In this document: positions 36,692-48,300 of the stretch, piece after piece
How the letters are laid out: every line of letters starts with the position of its first letter
Numbering within the stretch: the first letter of the stretch is position 1
Assembly (NCBI GenBank): GCA_963786945.1
Contig: CAWBAO010000005.1
Coordinates: 248,001-312,000 of the forward strand
DNA from: JADKCZ01 sp963786945
GTDB taxonomy: Bacteria; Myxococcota; Myxococcia; Myxococcales; Anaeromyxobacteraceae
Direction: 5' to 3'
Length of the DNA stretch: 64,000 nt
The notes under the pieces: generated by a model
What the model saw: the letters and a program-made list of their open reading frames with translations, nothing else
Told to the model about the DNA's origin: nothing
The model's database searches: none
Program-made: the position numbers and the translations under genes

Positions 36692-37117
36692 GTGCGCTTC
36701 CTCATCCTCATCGCGTGGGGGCTCCCGGCCCTGGTGGCGGCGGGGGACCTGGTCGGCCCGGAGACCTGCAAGGCGTGCCACCCGGCGGCCTGGTCCAGCT
36801 GGAAGGAGGGGCCGCACGCCCGGGCGGCCGAGAGCCTGCCGCCGGAGCGGCGCGCCGACAAGCGCTGCCTCTCCTGCCACTCGCCCGGCGCCGAGGCGGG
36901 GATGAGCGGCGTGGGGTGCGAGGCCTGCCACGGGCCGGGCCGGCGCTACGCCGCCTCCTACGTGATGCGCGACGCCGAGCTGGCCCGGGCCGTCGGGCTC
37001 GCCGACCCGGGCGAGCGGGCCTGCCTCGGCTGCCACACCGAGAGCACGCCGGGGCTGGGCAAGTTCGACTACGCGCGGAAGGTGAAGCAGCTCGCCCACC
37101 CGGCCCCGGCCAGGTAG
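36692..37117 (+). CDS. Small exported tetraheme cytochrome c
   Basis: A 141-residue protein with a signal peptide (VRFLILIAWGLPALVAAGD) and four CXXCH heme sites: CKACH, CLSCH, CEACH and CLGCH. It resembles the N-terminal part of cytochrome c554-type proteins (GPETCKACHPAAWSSW). Likely a periplasmic electron carrier. It starts at GTG 36692 with no SD but a -10 hexamer 7 nt upstream. EngB follows 35 nt later. Confidence 0.88.
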   Translation: MRFLILIAWGLPALVAAGDLVGPETCKACHPAAWSSWKEGPHARAAESLPPERRADKRCLSCHSPGAEAGMSGVGCEACHGPGRRYAASYVMRDAELARAVGLADPGERACLGCHTESTPGLGKFDYARKVKQLAHPAPAR

Positions 37118-37152
37118 TCCCACCGCCGCACCACGCCGCCCAAGGGGCTCCC

Positions 37153-37794
37153 GTGCCAATCCAGGTCGTCTCCGCCGAGTTCCTCCAGACCTCCACCAAG
37201 CCCTCCGAGTGGCCGCGTGGCGACTTCCCCGAGTTCGCCTTCGTCGGCCGCAGCAACGTGGGCAAGTCGTCGATGCTCAACGCCCTGACCCGCAAGAAGG
37301 GGCTGGCCCGGGTCTCCAACACGCCGGGGCGGACCCGCGCCCTCCAGTTCTTCGAGGTGCGCTACCGGCCCAACCCGGCGGCCCGCGCCCGCGTGGTCCG
37401 CTTCTGCGACCTCCCCGGCTACGGCTACGCCAAGGTCTCCAAGGACGAGCGCGCCAGGTGGACGGCGATGATCGAGGACTACCTGAAGGAGCGCCACACG
37501 CTCCGCGCCGTGGTGCTCATCGTCGACGCTCGCCACGAGCCCATGGAGTCGGACCACGACGCCCTGCAGTTCCTCTCCGGGGCCGGGCGGATGGTGGTGG
37601 TGGCGGCCACCAAGATGGACAAGCTGGCGCGCACCAGGCGGGGGCCGGCGCTCCGCACCGCCGAGAAGTCGCTGGGGCTCGAGCCGGGCAGCGCCGAGCC
37701 GTTCTCGGCGGAGGAGGGGACCGGCACCGACGCGCTCTGGGCCCGCATCAACCGGCTGGCCGCGGCCGGGCCGGACGAGGCGGAGGATCGGTAG
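37153..37794 (+). CDS. engB: Ribosome biogenesis GTPase EngB (YihA/YsxC)
   Basis: A 213-residue small GTPase for 50S assembly. G1 is GRSNVGKSSMLNAL, the G2 Thr lies in NTPGRTRALQFFEV, G3 is DLPGYGYAKVS, and G4 is TKMDKL (KVD/KMDK type). It starts at GTG with AAGGGG upstream. It is a conserved essential-type gene; here its neighbours are a cytochrome and a convergent hypothetical gene. Confidence 0.95.
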   Translation: MPIQVVSAEFLQTSTKPSEWPRGDFPEFAFVGRSNVGKSSMLNALTRKKGLARVSNTPGRTRALQFFEVRYRPNPAARARVVRFCDLPGYGYAKVSKDERARWTAMIEDYLKERHTLRAVVLIVDARHEPMESDHDALQFLSGAGRMVVVAATKMDKLARTRRGPALRTAEKSLGLEPGSAEPFSAEEGTGTDALWARINRLAAAGPDEAEDR

Positions 37795-37811
37795 CCCGTC
37801 GCCGGGCCTGG

Positions 37812-38330
37812 TCAGCCCCGCCGGCGCGCCTCGAGCTCGGCGAGGATCCGCTCCAGGCGACGCTCCTCGGGGCCGACGTCGAAGCCCACGGCGCGGGCGC
37901 CGTCGACCACCGCGAGGCAGAAGAAGAAGGTCTCGAGGTGGCCGCGCTCGGGCGGGTCGTCCGGGTGGTCGAGCAGGAAGTGGGTGAGGCGCCCCTCGGC
38001 CGCCTGCAGGTCGCGGAAGCAGACCGCGCGGGGGAGGCCCGGCAGCGGGCCGGTCGAGCCGGTCCCCGGCGCGAAGGCCAGCCCCTGGTCGGCCAGGGCC
38101 AGCGAGGCGCCGTCGCCGAGCGCCAGCGCCAGGTAGGGCCGGCCGGTGTCGGCGTCGGTCCGCTCCTCCAGCCACGCCACCCGGGCCCAGTCGAGCCGCA
38201 GCGTCTTCTGCGCCGCCACGTCGAGCAGCAGGCCGGCCGCCCCGTCGTAGCCGAGGGCGTACGGTCGCGCCGCCACGAACCGCTCGAGGAGCGCCCGCTG
38301 CGCCGCCCGGTCGGCGATCCGCTCGCTCAC
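37812..38330 (-). CDS. Hypothetical protein in the greB operon
   Basis: A 172-residue cytoplasmic protein without recognised motifs. It starts at GTG 38330 in a GTGA overlap with the greB stop, so it is coupled to greB. Features are a Leu-rich N-terminus (RIADRAAQRALLERF), a beta-rich middle (YLALALGDGASLALADQGLA), FFFCLAVVDGARAVGFDVG near the C-terminus, and no signal peptide. Composition matches its neighbours. Function unknown. Confidence 0.7.
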   Translation of the reverse strand: MSERIADRAAQRALLERFVAARPYALGYDGAAGLLLDVAAQKTLRLDWARVAWLEERTDADTGRPYLALALGDGASLALADQGLAFAPGTGSTGPLPGLPRAVCFRDLQAAEGRLTHFLLDHPDDPPERGHLETFFFCLAVVDGARAVGFDVGPEERRLERILAELEARRRG

Positions 38331-38806
38331 CGCGCCTTCCAGGAGACCGCCACGATGGTCACCTCGGCCGGTCCGGCGGGGCGCTGCACCGTCACCACGT
38401 CCCCCCGGCGCTTGCCGAGCAGCGCCCGTCCCAGGGGGGAGTCGACCGAGAGCCGCCCCCGGGCCACGTCGAACTCGTCGGCGCCGACCAGGCGGTAGGT
38501 CCGGGCCTCGCCGTCCTCCTGCTCCACCGTCACCCAGGCGCCGAAGAAGGCCCGGCCGGATCGGTCGGACCTCGGCTTCACCACGGTGAGCGAGTCCATC
38601 CGCTCGGAGAGGTGGCGCAGGCGGCGGTCCAGCTCGCGCAGCTTGCGCTTGCCGTAGAGGTACTCGGCGTTCTCGCTCCGGTCGCCCAGCGCCGCGGCCG
38701 CCTCGACCTCGGCGACGATCCGCGGCCTTCGCACCGTCCAGATGTCCCAGTGCTCCTCGGCGAGGCGGCGGAAGCCTTCGGGGGTGATGTAGCGCGGGCT
38801 GGCCAT
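38327..38806 (-). CDS. greB: Transcription elongation factor GreB
   Basis: A 159-residue Gre factor that stimulates transcript cleavage by stalled RNA polymerase. It has the coiled-coil hairpin with the tip acidic residues (ALGDRSENAEYLYGKRKL) and a C-terminal FKBP-like domain (ADEFDVARGRLSVDSPLG). The basic patch and LYGKRKLRELDRR are closer to GreB than GreA. The ATG is at 38806. Confidence 0.9.
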   Translation of the reverse strand: MASPRYITPEGFRRLAEEHWDIWTVRRPRIVAEVEAAAALGDRSENAEYLYGKRKLRELDRRLRHLSERMDSLTVVKPRSDRSGRAFFGAWVTVEQEDGEARTYRLVGADEFDVARGRLSVDSPLGRALLGKRRGDVVTVQRPAGPAEVTIVAVSWKAR

Positions 38807-38920
38807 GCGGGCTCCGGGGAGAGTGATGGCGGTTCACCGCCCCGGCGTCAAGGCGGGCGAGGCCGGCCGCCGCCGGCGCGGAACTGGCGCGGCGCGGCGG
38901 CGGCGCGATAGAACCGGGCC

Positions 38921-39829
38921 GTGAAGATCAGCGATCTCTTGCGCTTCGCCCGCGAGCGCGGCGAGCCGGTGTTCAGCTTCGAGTTCTTCCCGCCCAGGAC
39001 CGACGAGGGGGTGAAGGCGCTCTTCGCGACCGTGGAGGCCCTGCGGCCGCTCGCCCCCGCCTTCGTCTCGGTCACCTTCGGCGCCGGGGGCTCGACCCGG
39101 GCCCGCACCGTCGAGCTGGTGAAGCGGCTCAAGCGCGAGACCGAGATCGAGGCCATGGCCCATGTCACCTGCGTGGGCGCCTCGCGCGACGAGATCGCCG
39201 CCACCCTCGACCAGTTCGCCGAGGCCGGCGTCCAGAACGTGCTGGCGCTGCGCGGCGATCCGCCCCGGGGCGAGGCCAGCTTCACGCCCCACCCCGACGG
39301 CTTCAGCCACGCCTCCGAGCTGGTGGCCTTCATCCGCGGGCAGCCGCGGCGCTGGGCCTTCTGCCTCGGCGCCGCCGCCTATCCCGAGGGCCACCCCGAG
39401 ACCCGCGACCTCGACGCCGACCTGCGGAACCTGAAGACCAAGGTCGACGCCGGCGCCGACTTCCTGGTCACCCAGCTCTTCTTCCGCAACGCCGCCTACG
39501 ATGGGTTCGTGGCGCGGGCCCGGGCGGCAGGGATCCGGCTGCCGGTGCTGCCCGGGATCATGCCCTTCACCAGCGTCGAGCAGGTGGAGCGCTTCACCGC
39601 CACCTGCGGCGCCACCATCCCCCCGCTGCTGCACGCGGCCATGGAGGTGCGTCGCTCCGACCCCGATGCGGCGCGCGACCTCGGCGTGGCCTACGCCTCG
39701 CTGCAGTGCCAGGACCTGCTCCGGCGCGGCGCGCCGGGGGTCCACTTCTACACCCTCAACCGCTCGACCTCGACGCGCGCCATCGTGGCGGCGCTGCGGG
39801 CGGCCGAGCCGTGGCGCGACTCGCGCTGA
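38921..39829 (+). CDS. metF: Methylenetetrahydrofolate reductase
   Basis: A 302-residue FAD-dependent TIM-barrel enzyme that makes 5-methyl-THF for methionine synthesis. FSFEFFPPRTDEG, FVSVTFGAGGSTR, HVTCVGASRDEI, LALRGDPP and DFLVTQLFF are family signatures. It begins at GTG 38921 with a GATAGA hexamer 8 nt upstream and no SD. A tRNA-Glu pair lies immediately downstream on the other strand. No SAM riboswitch is apparent in the short upstream gap. Confidence 0.94.
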   Translation: MKISDLLRFARERGEPVFSFEFFPPRTDEGVKALFATVEALRPLAPAFVSVTFGAGGSTRARTVELVKRLKRETEIEAMAHVTCVGASRDEIAATLDQFAEAGVQNVLALRGDPPRGEASFTPHPDGFSHASELVAFIRGQPRRWAFCLGAAAYPEGHPETRDLDADLRNLKTKVDAGADFLVTQLFFRNAAYDGFVARARAAGIRLPVLPGIMPFTSVEQVERFTATCGATIPPLLHAAMEVRRSDPDAARDLGVAYASLQCQDLLRRGAPGVHFYTLNRSTSTRAIVAALRAAEPWRDSR

Positions 39830-39850
39830 CCCGGGGCGGCGCGGCGGAGA

Positions 39851-39922
39851 TGACCCCAGCGGGAATCGAACCCGCCTTGCAAGCTTGAAAGGCTCGCGTC
39901 CTGACCGATAGACGATGGGGCC
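39851..39922 (-). tRNA. tRNA-Glu (anticodon TTC)
   Basis: A complete 72-nt cloverleaf: acceptor GGCCCCA with TGGGGTC, anticodon loop CTTTCAA on stem CGAGC/GCTTG, and T stem GCGGG/CCCGC with loop TTCGATT. CCA is not encoded. It is followed 9 nt away by a second Glu-type tRNA, so a tandem gene pair exists. The sequence is fully canonical. Confidence 0.96.
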
Positions 39923-39931
39923 TCGTGACAG

Positions 39932-40006
39932 TGACCCCACAGGGATTCGAACCGCTGGTTTCCGCCTCGAGAAAGGCGGCGTCCTGGGCCTCTAGACGAT
40001 GGGGTC
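39932..40006 (-). tRNA. tRNA-Glu-like gene, probably anticodon CTC, with two extra bases
   Basis: The acceptor GACCCCA/TGGGGTC and D arm are intact, but the gene is 75 nt long. The anticodon arm CCGCC-TTTCTCGA-GGCGG has an 8-nt loop; removing one T from TTT gives a normal 7-nt loop with anticodon CTC. In the T arm, CAGCGG would become CAGGG, pairing with CCCTG, if the inner C were removed. Two single-base insertions thus restore a perfect tRNA-Glu(CTC). Assembly error is likely, but a pseudogene is possible. Confidence 0.75.
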
Positions 40007-40077
40007 GGGGGGTTCCTACCCAATGGCCGGGCCGGTGTCAAAGTCCGGGCGGCCGCGCCGGGCGACGCCCGGACCGG

Positions 40078-40299
40078 TCACTGGACCACCACCACGCCGG
40101 GGACCGCGTCCATCCCGCAGGCGAGCCTCACCTGGCCCGCTTTCCTGGGGGTGAAGGTCACCGTGCCGGCCCGGGCCGGGACCCGGTCGGGCACCCGGCC
40201 GTTGGGGGTGCCCCCGGCCTCGCCGCCCGAAAGTGGCTGCTTGCGGGGGAGGGAGGCGACATCCACCCACCTGCGAGCCCGGACCGTCCGGCCGGCCAC
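40078..40299 (-). pseudogene. Possible remnant of a cupredoxin domain
   Basis: An open frame of 73 codons on the minus strand whose last 40 residues look like the end of a cupredoxin domain: VTFTPRKAGQVRLACGMD, then GVVVV. The Cys-Gly-Met after a beta strand recalls copper ligands of cupredoxin_1 proteins and of cupredoxin tails on copper ATPases. The first part has no similarity I can name, and the His ligand region is missing. It fills most of the 409-bp gap between the tRNA genes and the oxidoreductase promoter. It is probably a decayed fragment. Confidence 0.35.
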
Positions 40300-40354
40300 C
40301 CGAAGCCGGGCGGCGGTCCCACGAGGAGCGGCGCCCGGCGGCGGGCGCGGATAT

Positions 40355-40384
40355 GTGAGAAAATCTCTCGGTCTGGCGTATAGC
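40355..40384 (+). promoter_or_regulatory. Promoter candidate of the multiheme electron-transfer operon
   Basis: An AT-rich island in a GC-rich region. A -35-like GTGAGA (40355-40360) and a -10-like TATAGC (40379-40384) are spaced by 18 nt. An inverted repeat GAGA-aaa-TCTC (40357-40367) overlaps the -35 and could be an operator. The ATG is 31 nt beyond the -10. Confidence 0.45.
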
Positions 40385-40415
40385 GACTCGGGCGGTCGTC
40401 GAGGTCACTCCCCGA

Positions 40416-42635
<2,220 letters not shown>

Positions 42636-42639
<4 letters not shown>

Positions 42640-44435
42640 CACATCGCACCTGGACGCGAGCGGCCCTGGCCCTGCTGTCCGCCCTGGCGGCGACCGGCGC
42701 CGGCGCCGACGTCTTCTCCCCCGGCGAGCTCGCCAGGCCGCACGCGGCGCTGGAGGGGCTCTCCAACTGCACCAGGTGCCACGCCGCCGGCGAGCAGCTC
42801 AGCCCGGACAACTGCCTGGCCTGCCACAAGGAGCTGAAGGCGCGGCTGTCCGCCGGCACGGGGTTCCATGGGCGGCTCAAGCCGGCGGAGCGGACCGCCT
42901 GCCAGTCCTGCCACCACGAGCACCAGGGGCGCGACGCCAGGCTGGTGGACTGGGGCCCGGGCGGCAAGAAGGGCTTCGACCACGCCCGCGCCGGCTACCC
43001 GCTGGAGGGGAAGCACCGCAAGCTGGACTGCGCCAGGTGCCACACCCCGCGGAACATCTCCGACGGGGAGGTCCAGCAGGCCATCGCCAAGGGGCGGGAC
43101 AGCCTGCTGGGCCTGCCGAACACCTGCGCCGCCTGCCACTTCGACGAGCACCGCGGCCAGCTGGGCGCCGACTGCCAGAAGTGCCACGGCGCCGAGGGGT
43201 GGAAGCCGGCCCGCTTCGACCACGCCAGGGCGGCCTACCGCCTGGAGCTGAAGCACGCCAGGGTGCCCTGCCTGAAGTGCCACGTCGACCAGCCCGCCCC
43301 GCCGCCCGGCGACCTCGGGCCACGCACCCCCCCGGTCCGTCCGACGGTCATGGCCCGGTACAAGCCGCTCCCCTTCCAGGCCTGCACCGACTGCCACAAG
43401 GATCCGCACCTGGGGCGCTTCGGGGCCGCCTGCCAGTCCTGCCATGCGCCGGACGACTGGAAGCGGATCCGCGGCGTCGCCAAGGAGAAGGCCTTCCACG
43501 AGAAGACCCGCTACCCGCTGCGCGGGGCCCACCTGCAGGCCCGCTGCGAGGCCTGCCACGGCCCCTGGGGCAAGCAGAAGGCGGTCTTCCGCGGCCTGAA
43601 GTTCGAGCGCTGCACCGACTGCCACCTCGACGGCCACCTCGGCCAGATCGCCTACGCCCCGGCGCCGGCCAAGACCTGCGATCGCTGCCACACGGTGGAG
43701 GGCTACACCCCGGTCCGCTTCGAGGTGGAGGACCACGACCAGCTCGCCTACAGGCTCGAGGGGGCGCACCGCGCCGTGGCCTGCGCCGGCTGCCACCCCC
43801 GGGACCCGCGGCTGGAGGCCAGGGTGCCGGCGGCGGCGCGGGCGCGGCTGGTGCAGCAGGGGCGGCCGGTCAAGCCGAGCCTGGCGCTCCTCAAGATCCC
43901 GCGCGCCGGCGACTGCCGCACCTGCCACCGCGACCCGCACGCCGGGCAGTTCAAGGCCCGCACCGACGCCGAGGGGTGCACCGCCTGCCACGGCCTGGAC
44001 TCGTTCAAGAAGGTCCGCTTCGACCACGGCAAGGACAGCCGCTTCGCCCTCGCCGGCAAGCACGCCCGGGCCGCCTGCGCCTCCTGCCACAAGCCCGCGG
44101 AGGGTGGGGCGGTCCGCTACAAGCCGCTCCCGCTCGCCTGCGCCGGCTGCCACGCCGACCCGCACGCCGGGCAGCTGGCGCTGCCGGGGAAGGGCACCGA
44201 CTGCGCCCGCTGCCATGACGCGGCCAGCTGGAAGGAGAACCTGCGCTTCGATCACCAGCGCGACGCGCGCTTCAAGCTGGAGGGGAAGCACAAGCCGCTG
44301 GCCTGCGAGAAGTGCCACCTGCCGGTGACCGTGGCCAAGGGGGTGGTGGTCCGGCGCTACAAGCCGCTGCCGCTCGCCTGCGAGGGGTGCCACGCCGACT
44401 TCCACCGCGGCGCCTTCAAGGGGTACCAGCCATGA
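42636..44435 (+). CDS. Exported 20-heme cytochrome c
   Basis: A 599-residue protein with a signal peptide (MTHRTWTRAALALLSALAA) and 20 CXXCH sites, a heme about every 30 residues. Repeats of the form FDHxxxAYxLxGxHxxxxCxxCH recur (for example RFDHGKDSRFALAGKHARAA), as in cytochrome c7/c3-type multiheme arrays. These His residues probably supply the distal ligands. Such proteins act as periplasmic or outer-membrane electron wires. It overlaps both neighbours (ATGA), so it is strictly coupled to the oxidoreductase and the 10-heme gene. Confidence 0.92.
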
Positions 44436-45319
44436 CGGCGTCGCTCCTCGCCCTGCTGTGCGCCGCGCTGGCCGCGCCGACCTCGTCGGCCAGGGCGGCG
44501 CCGACCCCGCCGCCCCCGGCCGCCGCCGACCTCGCCCCCCGCCCCGGCAACCACGCCGGCGGAGAGACCCGCTGCGCCGCCTGCCACACCGCCGAGGACT
44601 GGAAGAAGGTGAGCTTCTCGCACGAGCGCACCGGCTTCCCGCTCACCGGGCGCCACCAGGTGGTCACCTGCCAGGCCTGCCACCTCGGCGGGCGCTTCGG
44701 CGAGCCGGTGGCCAAGGCCTGCGCGGCCTGCCACCGCGACGTCCACGCCGGCCGGATGGGCGCCCGCTGCGATCGGTGCCACGACACCGGGTCCTGGAAG
44801 GAGGCCAGCTTCGGCCCCGAGGCCCACCGGCGCACCAACTTCCCGCTCACCGGGCGCCACGCCGTCATCCCCTGCGAGCAGTGCCACGGCGATCGGCGCG
44901 ACCGGGCCTTCGCCCGGCCCACGTCGCAGTGCATCGCCTGCCACCAGGCGGACTACGACCGGACCGCCACCACCAGCGTCCCGCACGCCGGCACCTTCCC
45001 CACCGACTGCCGCGGCTGCCACTCGACGTGGCGCTTCTCCCCCGGCACCTGGGCGGCGCACGACGCCTGCTTCCAGATCACCTCGGGCCCGCACGCCGGC
45101 ATCGCCTGCAAGACCTGCCACTCGGACGGGCTCCCGCCCGTCCCGGCCGGGCCGCTCACCTGCACGGCCACGCCGGCGGCCAACTGCATGGGCTGCCACA
45201 ACCCGGCCGAGCACCCCAGCGTCCCGGGCTTCGCCCCGTCGAACCAGCGCTGCTACGAGTGTCACCGCTTCTCGACCGGCACGCCGCGGCTGGCGCCGCT
45301 GGGCAGGAGGAACCCATGA
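44432..45319 (+). CDS. Exported 10-heme cytochrome c
   Basis: A 295-residue protein with a signal peptide (MTASLLALLCAALAAPTSSA) and ten CXXCH sites. It repeats SHERTGFPLTGRHQVVTCQACH-like units, so it is built from the same module as its neighbour. Its C-terminal hemes lie in CMGCH and CYECH contexts with no membrane anchor. Likely a periplasmic or outer-membrane-associated partner. ATGA overlaps on both sides. Confidence 0.92.
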   Translation: MTASLLALLCAALAAPTSSARAAPTPPPPAAADLAPRPGNHAGGETRCAACHTAEDWKKVSFSHERTGFPLTGRHQVVTCQACHLGGRFGEPVAKACAACHRDVHAGRMGARCDRCHDTGSWKEASFGPEAHRRTNFPLTGRHAVIPCEQCHGDRRDRAFARPTSQCIACHQADYDRTATTSVPHAGTFPTDCRGCHSTWRFSPGTWAAHDACFQITSGPHAGIACKTCHSDGLPPVPAGPLTCTATPAANCMGCHNPAEHPSVPGFAPSNQRCYECHRFSTGTPRLAPLGRRNP

Positions 45320-48300
45320 AGCTCCGGCTCGCACCCTCGATGGTGGCCGCGCTGCTCGCGGCCGGCTGCGGCAGCTCGGGGAAGTCCGCGCCCAGCCTCA
45401 CCATGCCCAGCACCGAGGACCACACCGCCCGCTACTTCCCCATCGACGCCCAGGCCACCCACGGCCCGGCCGCCGGGCAGGCCAGCGCCGACTGCAACGG
45501 CTGCCACTACGACAAGGCGGCCACGCCCCCCGGGCCCTCGGCGACCTTCAAGATCTTCACCTGCACCCGGTGCCACGTGCTGCTGCGCAGCGGCATCTAC
45601 CACGACGACCCGCAGGCCACCTTCCAGGCGTGGCACGAGGCCGCCGGGGTGAGCAACTTCGCCTCGACGGTGGCCGCCGCCAACGTGGTCGGGGTGGCCC
45701 CGCTCGACGCCGCCTGCCGCTCCTGCCACCCGTCCGGGGTCGCGGTGGATCACGCCAAGGTGTTCATGCTGCCGCACCAGGACGCGGCCGCCACCACCGT
45801 GGCCAGCTGCGCCGACTGCCACGTCAACCCCGCCGACCGGACGCAGCTCGGCTGCGCCAGCTGCCACCCCCACGACCTGCCGGCCACGGCCACCGGCCAC
45901 GCCCTGGTGCCGGACTTCGCGGCCGCCGACTCGGCGCGCTGCGCCCGCTGCCACGAGGACGGCAAGATCCCGGTGGCGGTCTCGGCCCACGCGGCCGGCG
46001 CCAACGGCTTCGCGGTCGGCACCGGGGTCCACGCCGGCCCGGCGGGCGGCGCCTGCCTCGCCTGCCACGACCAGAACCGGGCCACCCCGCCCCGGACCTT
46101 CGTGGCCGACTTCGCGGCGACCAACTGCGTCCACTGCCACGTCACGGTGGGCGGCACGGCGTTCCACGACGACCCCACGTCGCTGGGGACGCTCCACGCC
46201 TCGGTGGCCGACTTCACCACCAAGGTGACCTCGCTGGGGCTCTCGGCCGCCTGCCTCTCCTGCCACGCCGACGGGGCCAGCGCGGCGCCCGCCAACCACG
46301 AGCAGCTCTTCCCTCGCGCCGCCGGTACCGCCCACGCCGGGATCGGCTGCTCGGACTGCCACGGCAGCGGCGCCCGAGACGACCTCACCTCGCTGCAGTG
46401 CGCCGCCTGCCACAACGCCATCGCCGGCTTCAGCACCAAGCACGCCCCCATCGGCACCACCGCCATCCTCAACCTCTACAGCGCCCACCAGCTGACCGGC
46501 ACGGTGCCCCTCACCAGCCCCAACTGCCTGAAGTGCCACGCCGACTCCCAGGTGAACCGGATCGCCACCCACCCCGGCGGTGACACCGGGTTCGGCCGCA
46601 GCGAGCATCGCCCGGCCGGCTGCATCAGCTGCCACGCCACCACCCGGCCGGCGTCCGAGAAGCCCTATCCGGCGGTCGACTTCACCTTCCCCACGCCTCC
46701 CACCCGGACCGGCACGGCCAGCTGCTACAACAGCTGCCACGTCGCCAGCGAGCAACAACTAGCCGTGCTCGCGCTCCTCCTCCACCTGGCGCTCGCCGCC
46801 ACCCCACCGGCCAGCCCCCTCGACACGCCCCCCCGGGAGCCGCCCGAGCGCAAGGGCTTCGCCCGGGTGGTCCAGGTGACCGGGGCGCGCGCCTACCTCG
46901 ACGCCGGCGCCGAGGATGGGCTGGCGGCGGGCCAGGTGCTGGTCCTGCGGCGGGGCGAGGTCGAGGCCGGGCGCTGCACGGTCGACCTGGTCTCCTCGAA
47001 CCACGCCAGCTGCACCGGCGGGGTGGCGCGGCCCGGCGACCTGGCCCGGCTGCCGCCCCGCACCGGGCCCGAGGCCAGGGTGGTGACGCTGCCGCCGCCG
47101 CCGAGCGACGAGGAGCTGGCGCGGCGCGGCGCGCAGGTGTCGGCGGCGCCGATCCCGCTGGTGGAGTCGAAGGCCGTGCCGGCCTCGACGCGCCCGCTGG
47201 AGGCGCCGCGGAACGGCTTCGGGGAGTTCGCCTTCTCCGACGTCACCTGGTGGAGCACGGATCTCGGCACCTACCACACCGACCGGGTCGACGCCTCGCT
47301 CCACGGCGCCCCGGTCGGTCCCTTCACCGCCGACGTCGACCTGCGCGCCGAGTACTGGTCGTCCCAGTCCGCCGGCGCGGTCTTCCTCCCTGCCGACAAG
47401 ACCCGCTTCCTGGTCTGGCAGGCCCAGCTCACCTGGGCGCCGGAGGCGAACCCCTTCTCGATCTCGGCCGGGCGGGTGCTGGCCTGGAACGTCCCGGGCG
47501 CCACCTCCATGGACGGCGCCATGGTGACCTGGCGCCGCGGTGGGCTGAGCGGCGGCCTGCTGGGCGGGCTGGTCCCGCAGCCGGACACCACCTCGCCCAC
47601 CACCACCCGCGCCACCGCCGGCGGCTTCTGGGGCTGGCAGGGGAAGCTGGGCAGCGACGTGATGGTGCGCCAGGAGGGGCGGCTGGCCGTGGTGCGCTCG
47701 CCCGAGCTGGGCGACCGGCTCGAGCTGCAGGCGGGCGGCTCGGCCCACGCCGGCGCCTGGCTCGATCTCTTCGCCGATGCCCGCTTCGGGTTCGGCGGGA
47801 CGGTGCACGCGCCAGCCGGGCTCGACGGGGCCCGGGTGGAGGCGGCCGTCCGGCCGGTGCCGCGCCTCTCGCTCTCCGGCGCCTTCGACTACGGCGAGCT
47901 GCTCTACCCGCAGACCTTCACGCCGATGGCCTGGCCGGGGCGCTCCCGCCACGCCGACGGGAACGTCTCCTGGGACTTCGGCCCGCTCCGCGCCGGGGTC
48001 TCGGGCGGGATGGCGCACGACCTGGTCTCCGACCTGGATCGCGCCTGGGCCGGCCCGGAGCTGTCGGTGCCGCGCTTCTTCACGCCGCGGGTCTCGCTCT
48101 CGGCCGGCTACCTGGAGGAGGTGGGCTGGCTCGACGGCCGCAGCGCCTGGCTGCAGGCCGTGGCCCGGCCCTGGGACCCGGTCCGGCTCATCGCCCGGCT
48201 CAGCTGGGGCTACCAGGCCAACCTGGGGATCGAGCAGAACGACTTCGGCCTCTACCTCTCCGCCGCCACCGAGCTGACCCGCAACCTCGGGCTGCGGCTC

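Noticed and set aside
38830..38920. A SAM riboswitch upstream of metF
   Set aside because: The gap is short and no suitable paired elements are seen; a -10-like hexamer 8 nt from the GTG fits a leaderless start.
39841..40006. An integrated element inserted at the tRNA-Glu pair
   Set aside because: No integrase or direct repeat of a tRNA 3' end was found nearby; only the cupredoxin-like remnant is unusual.
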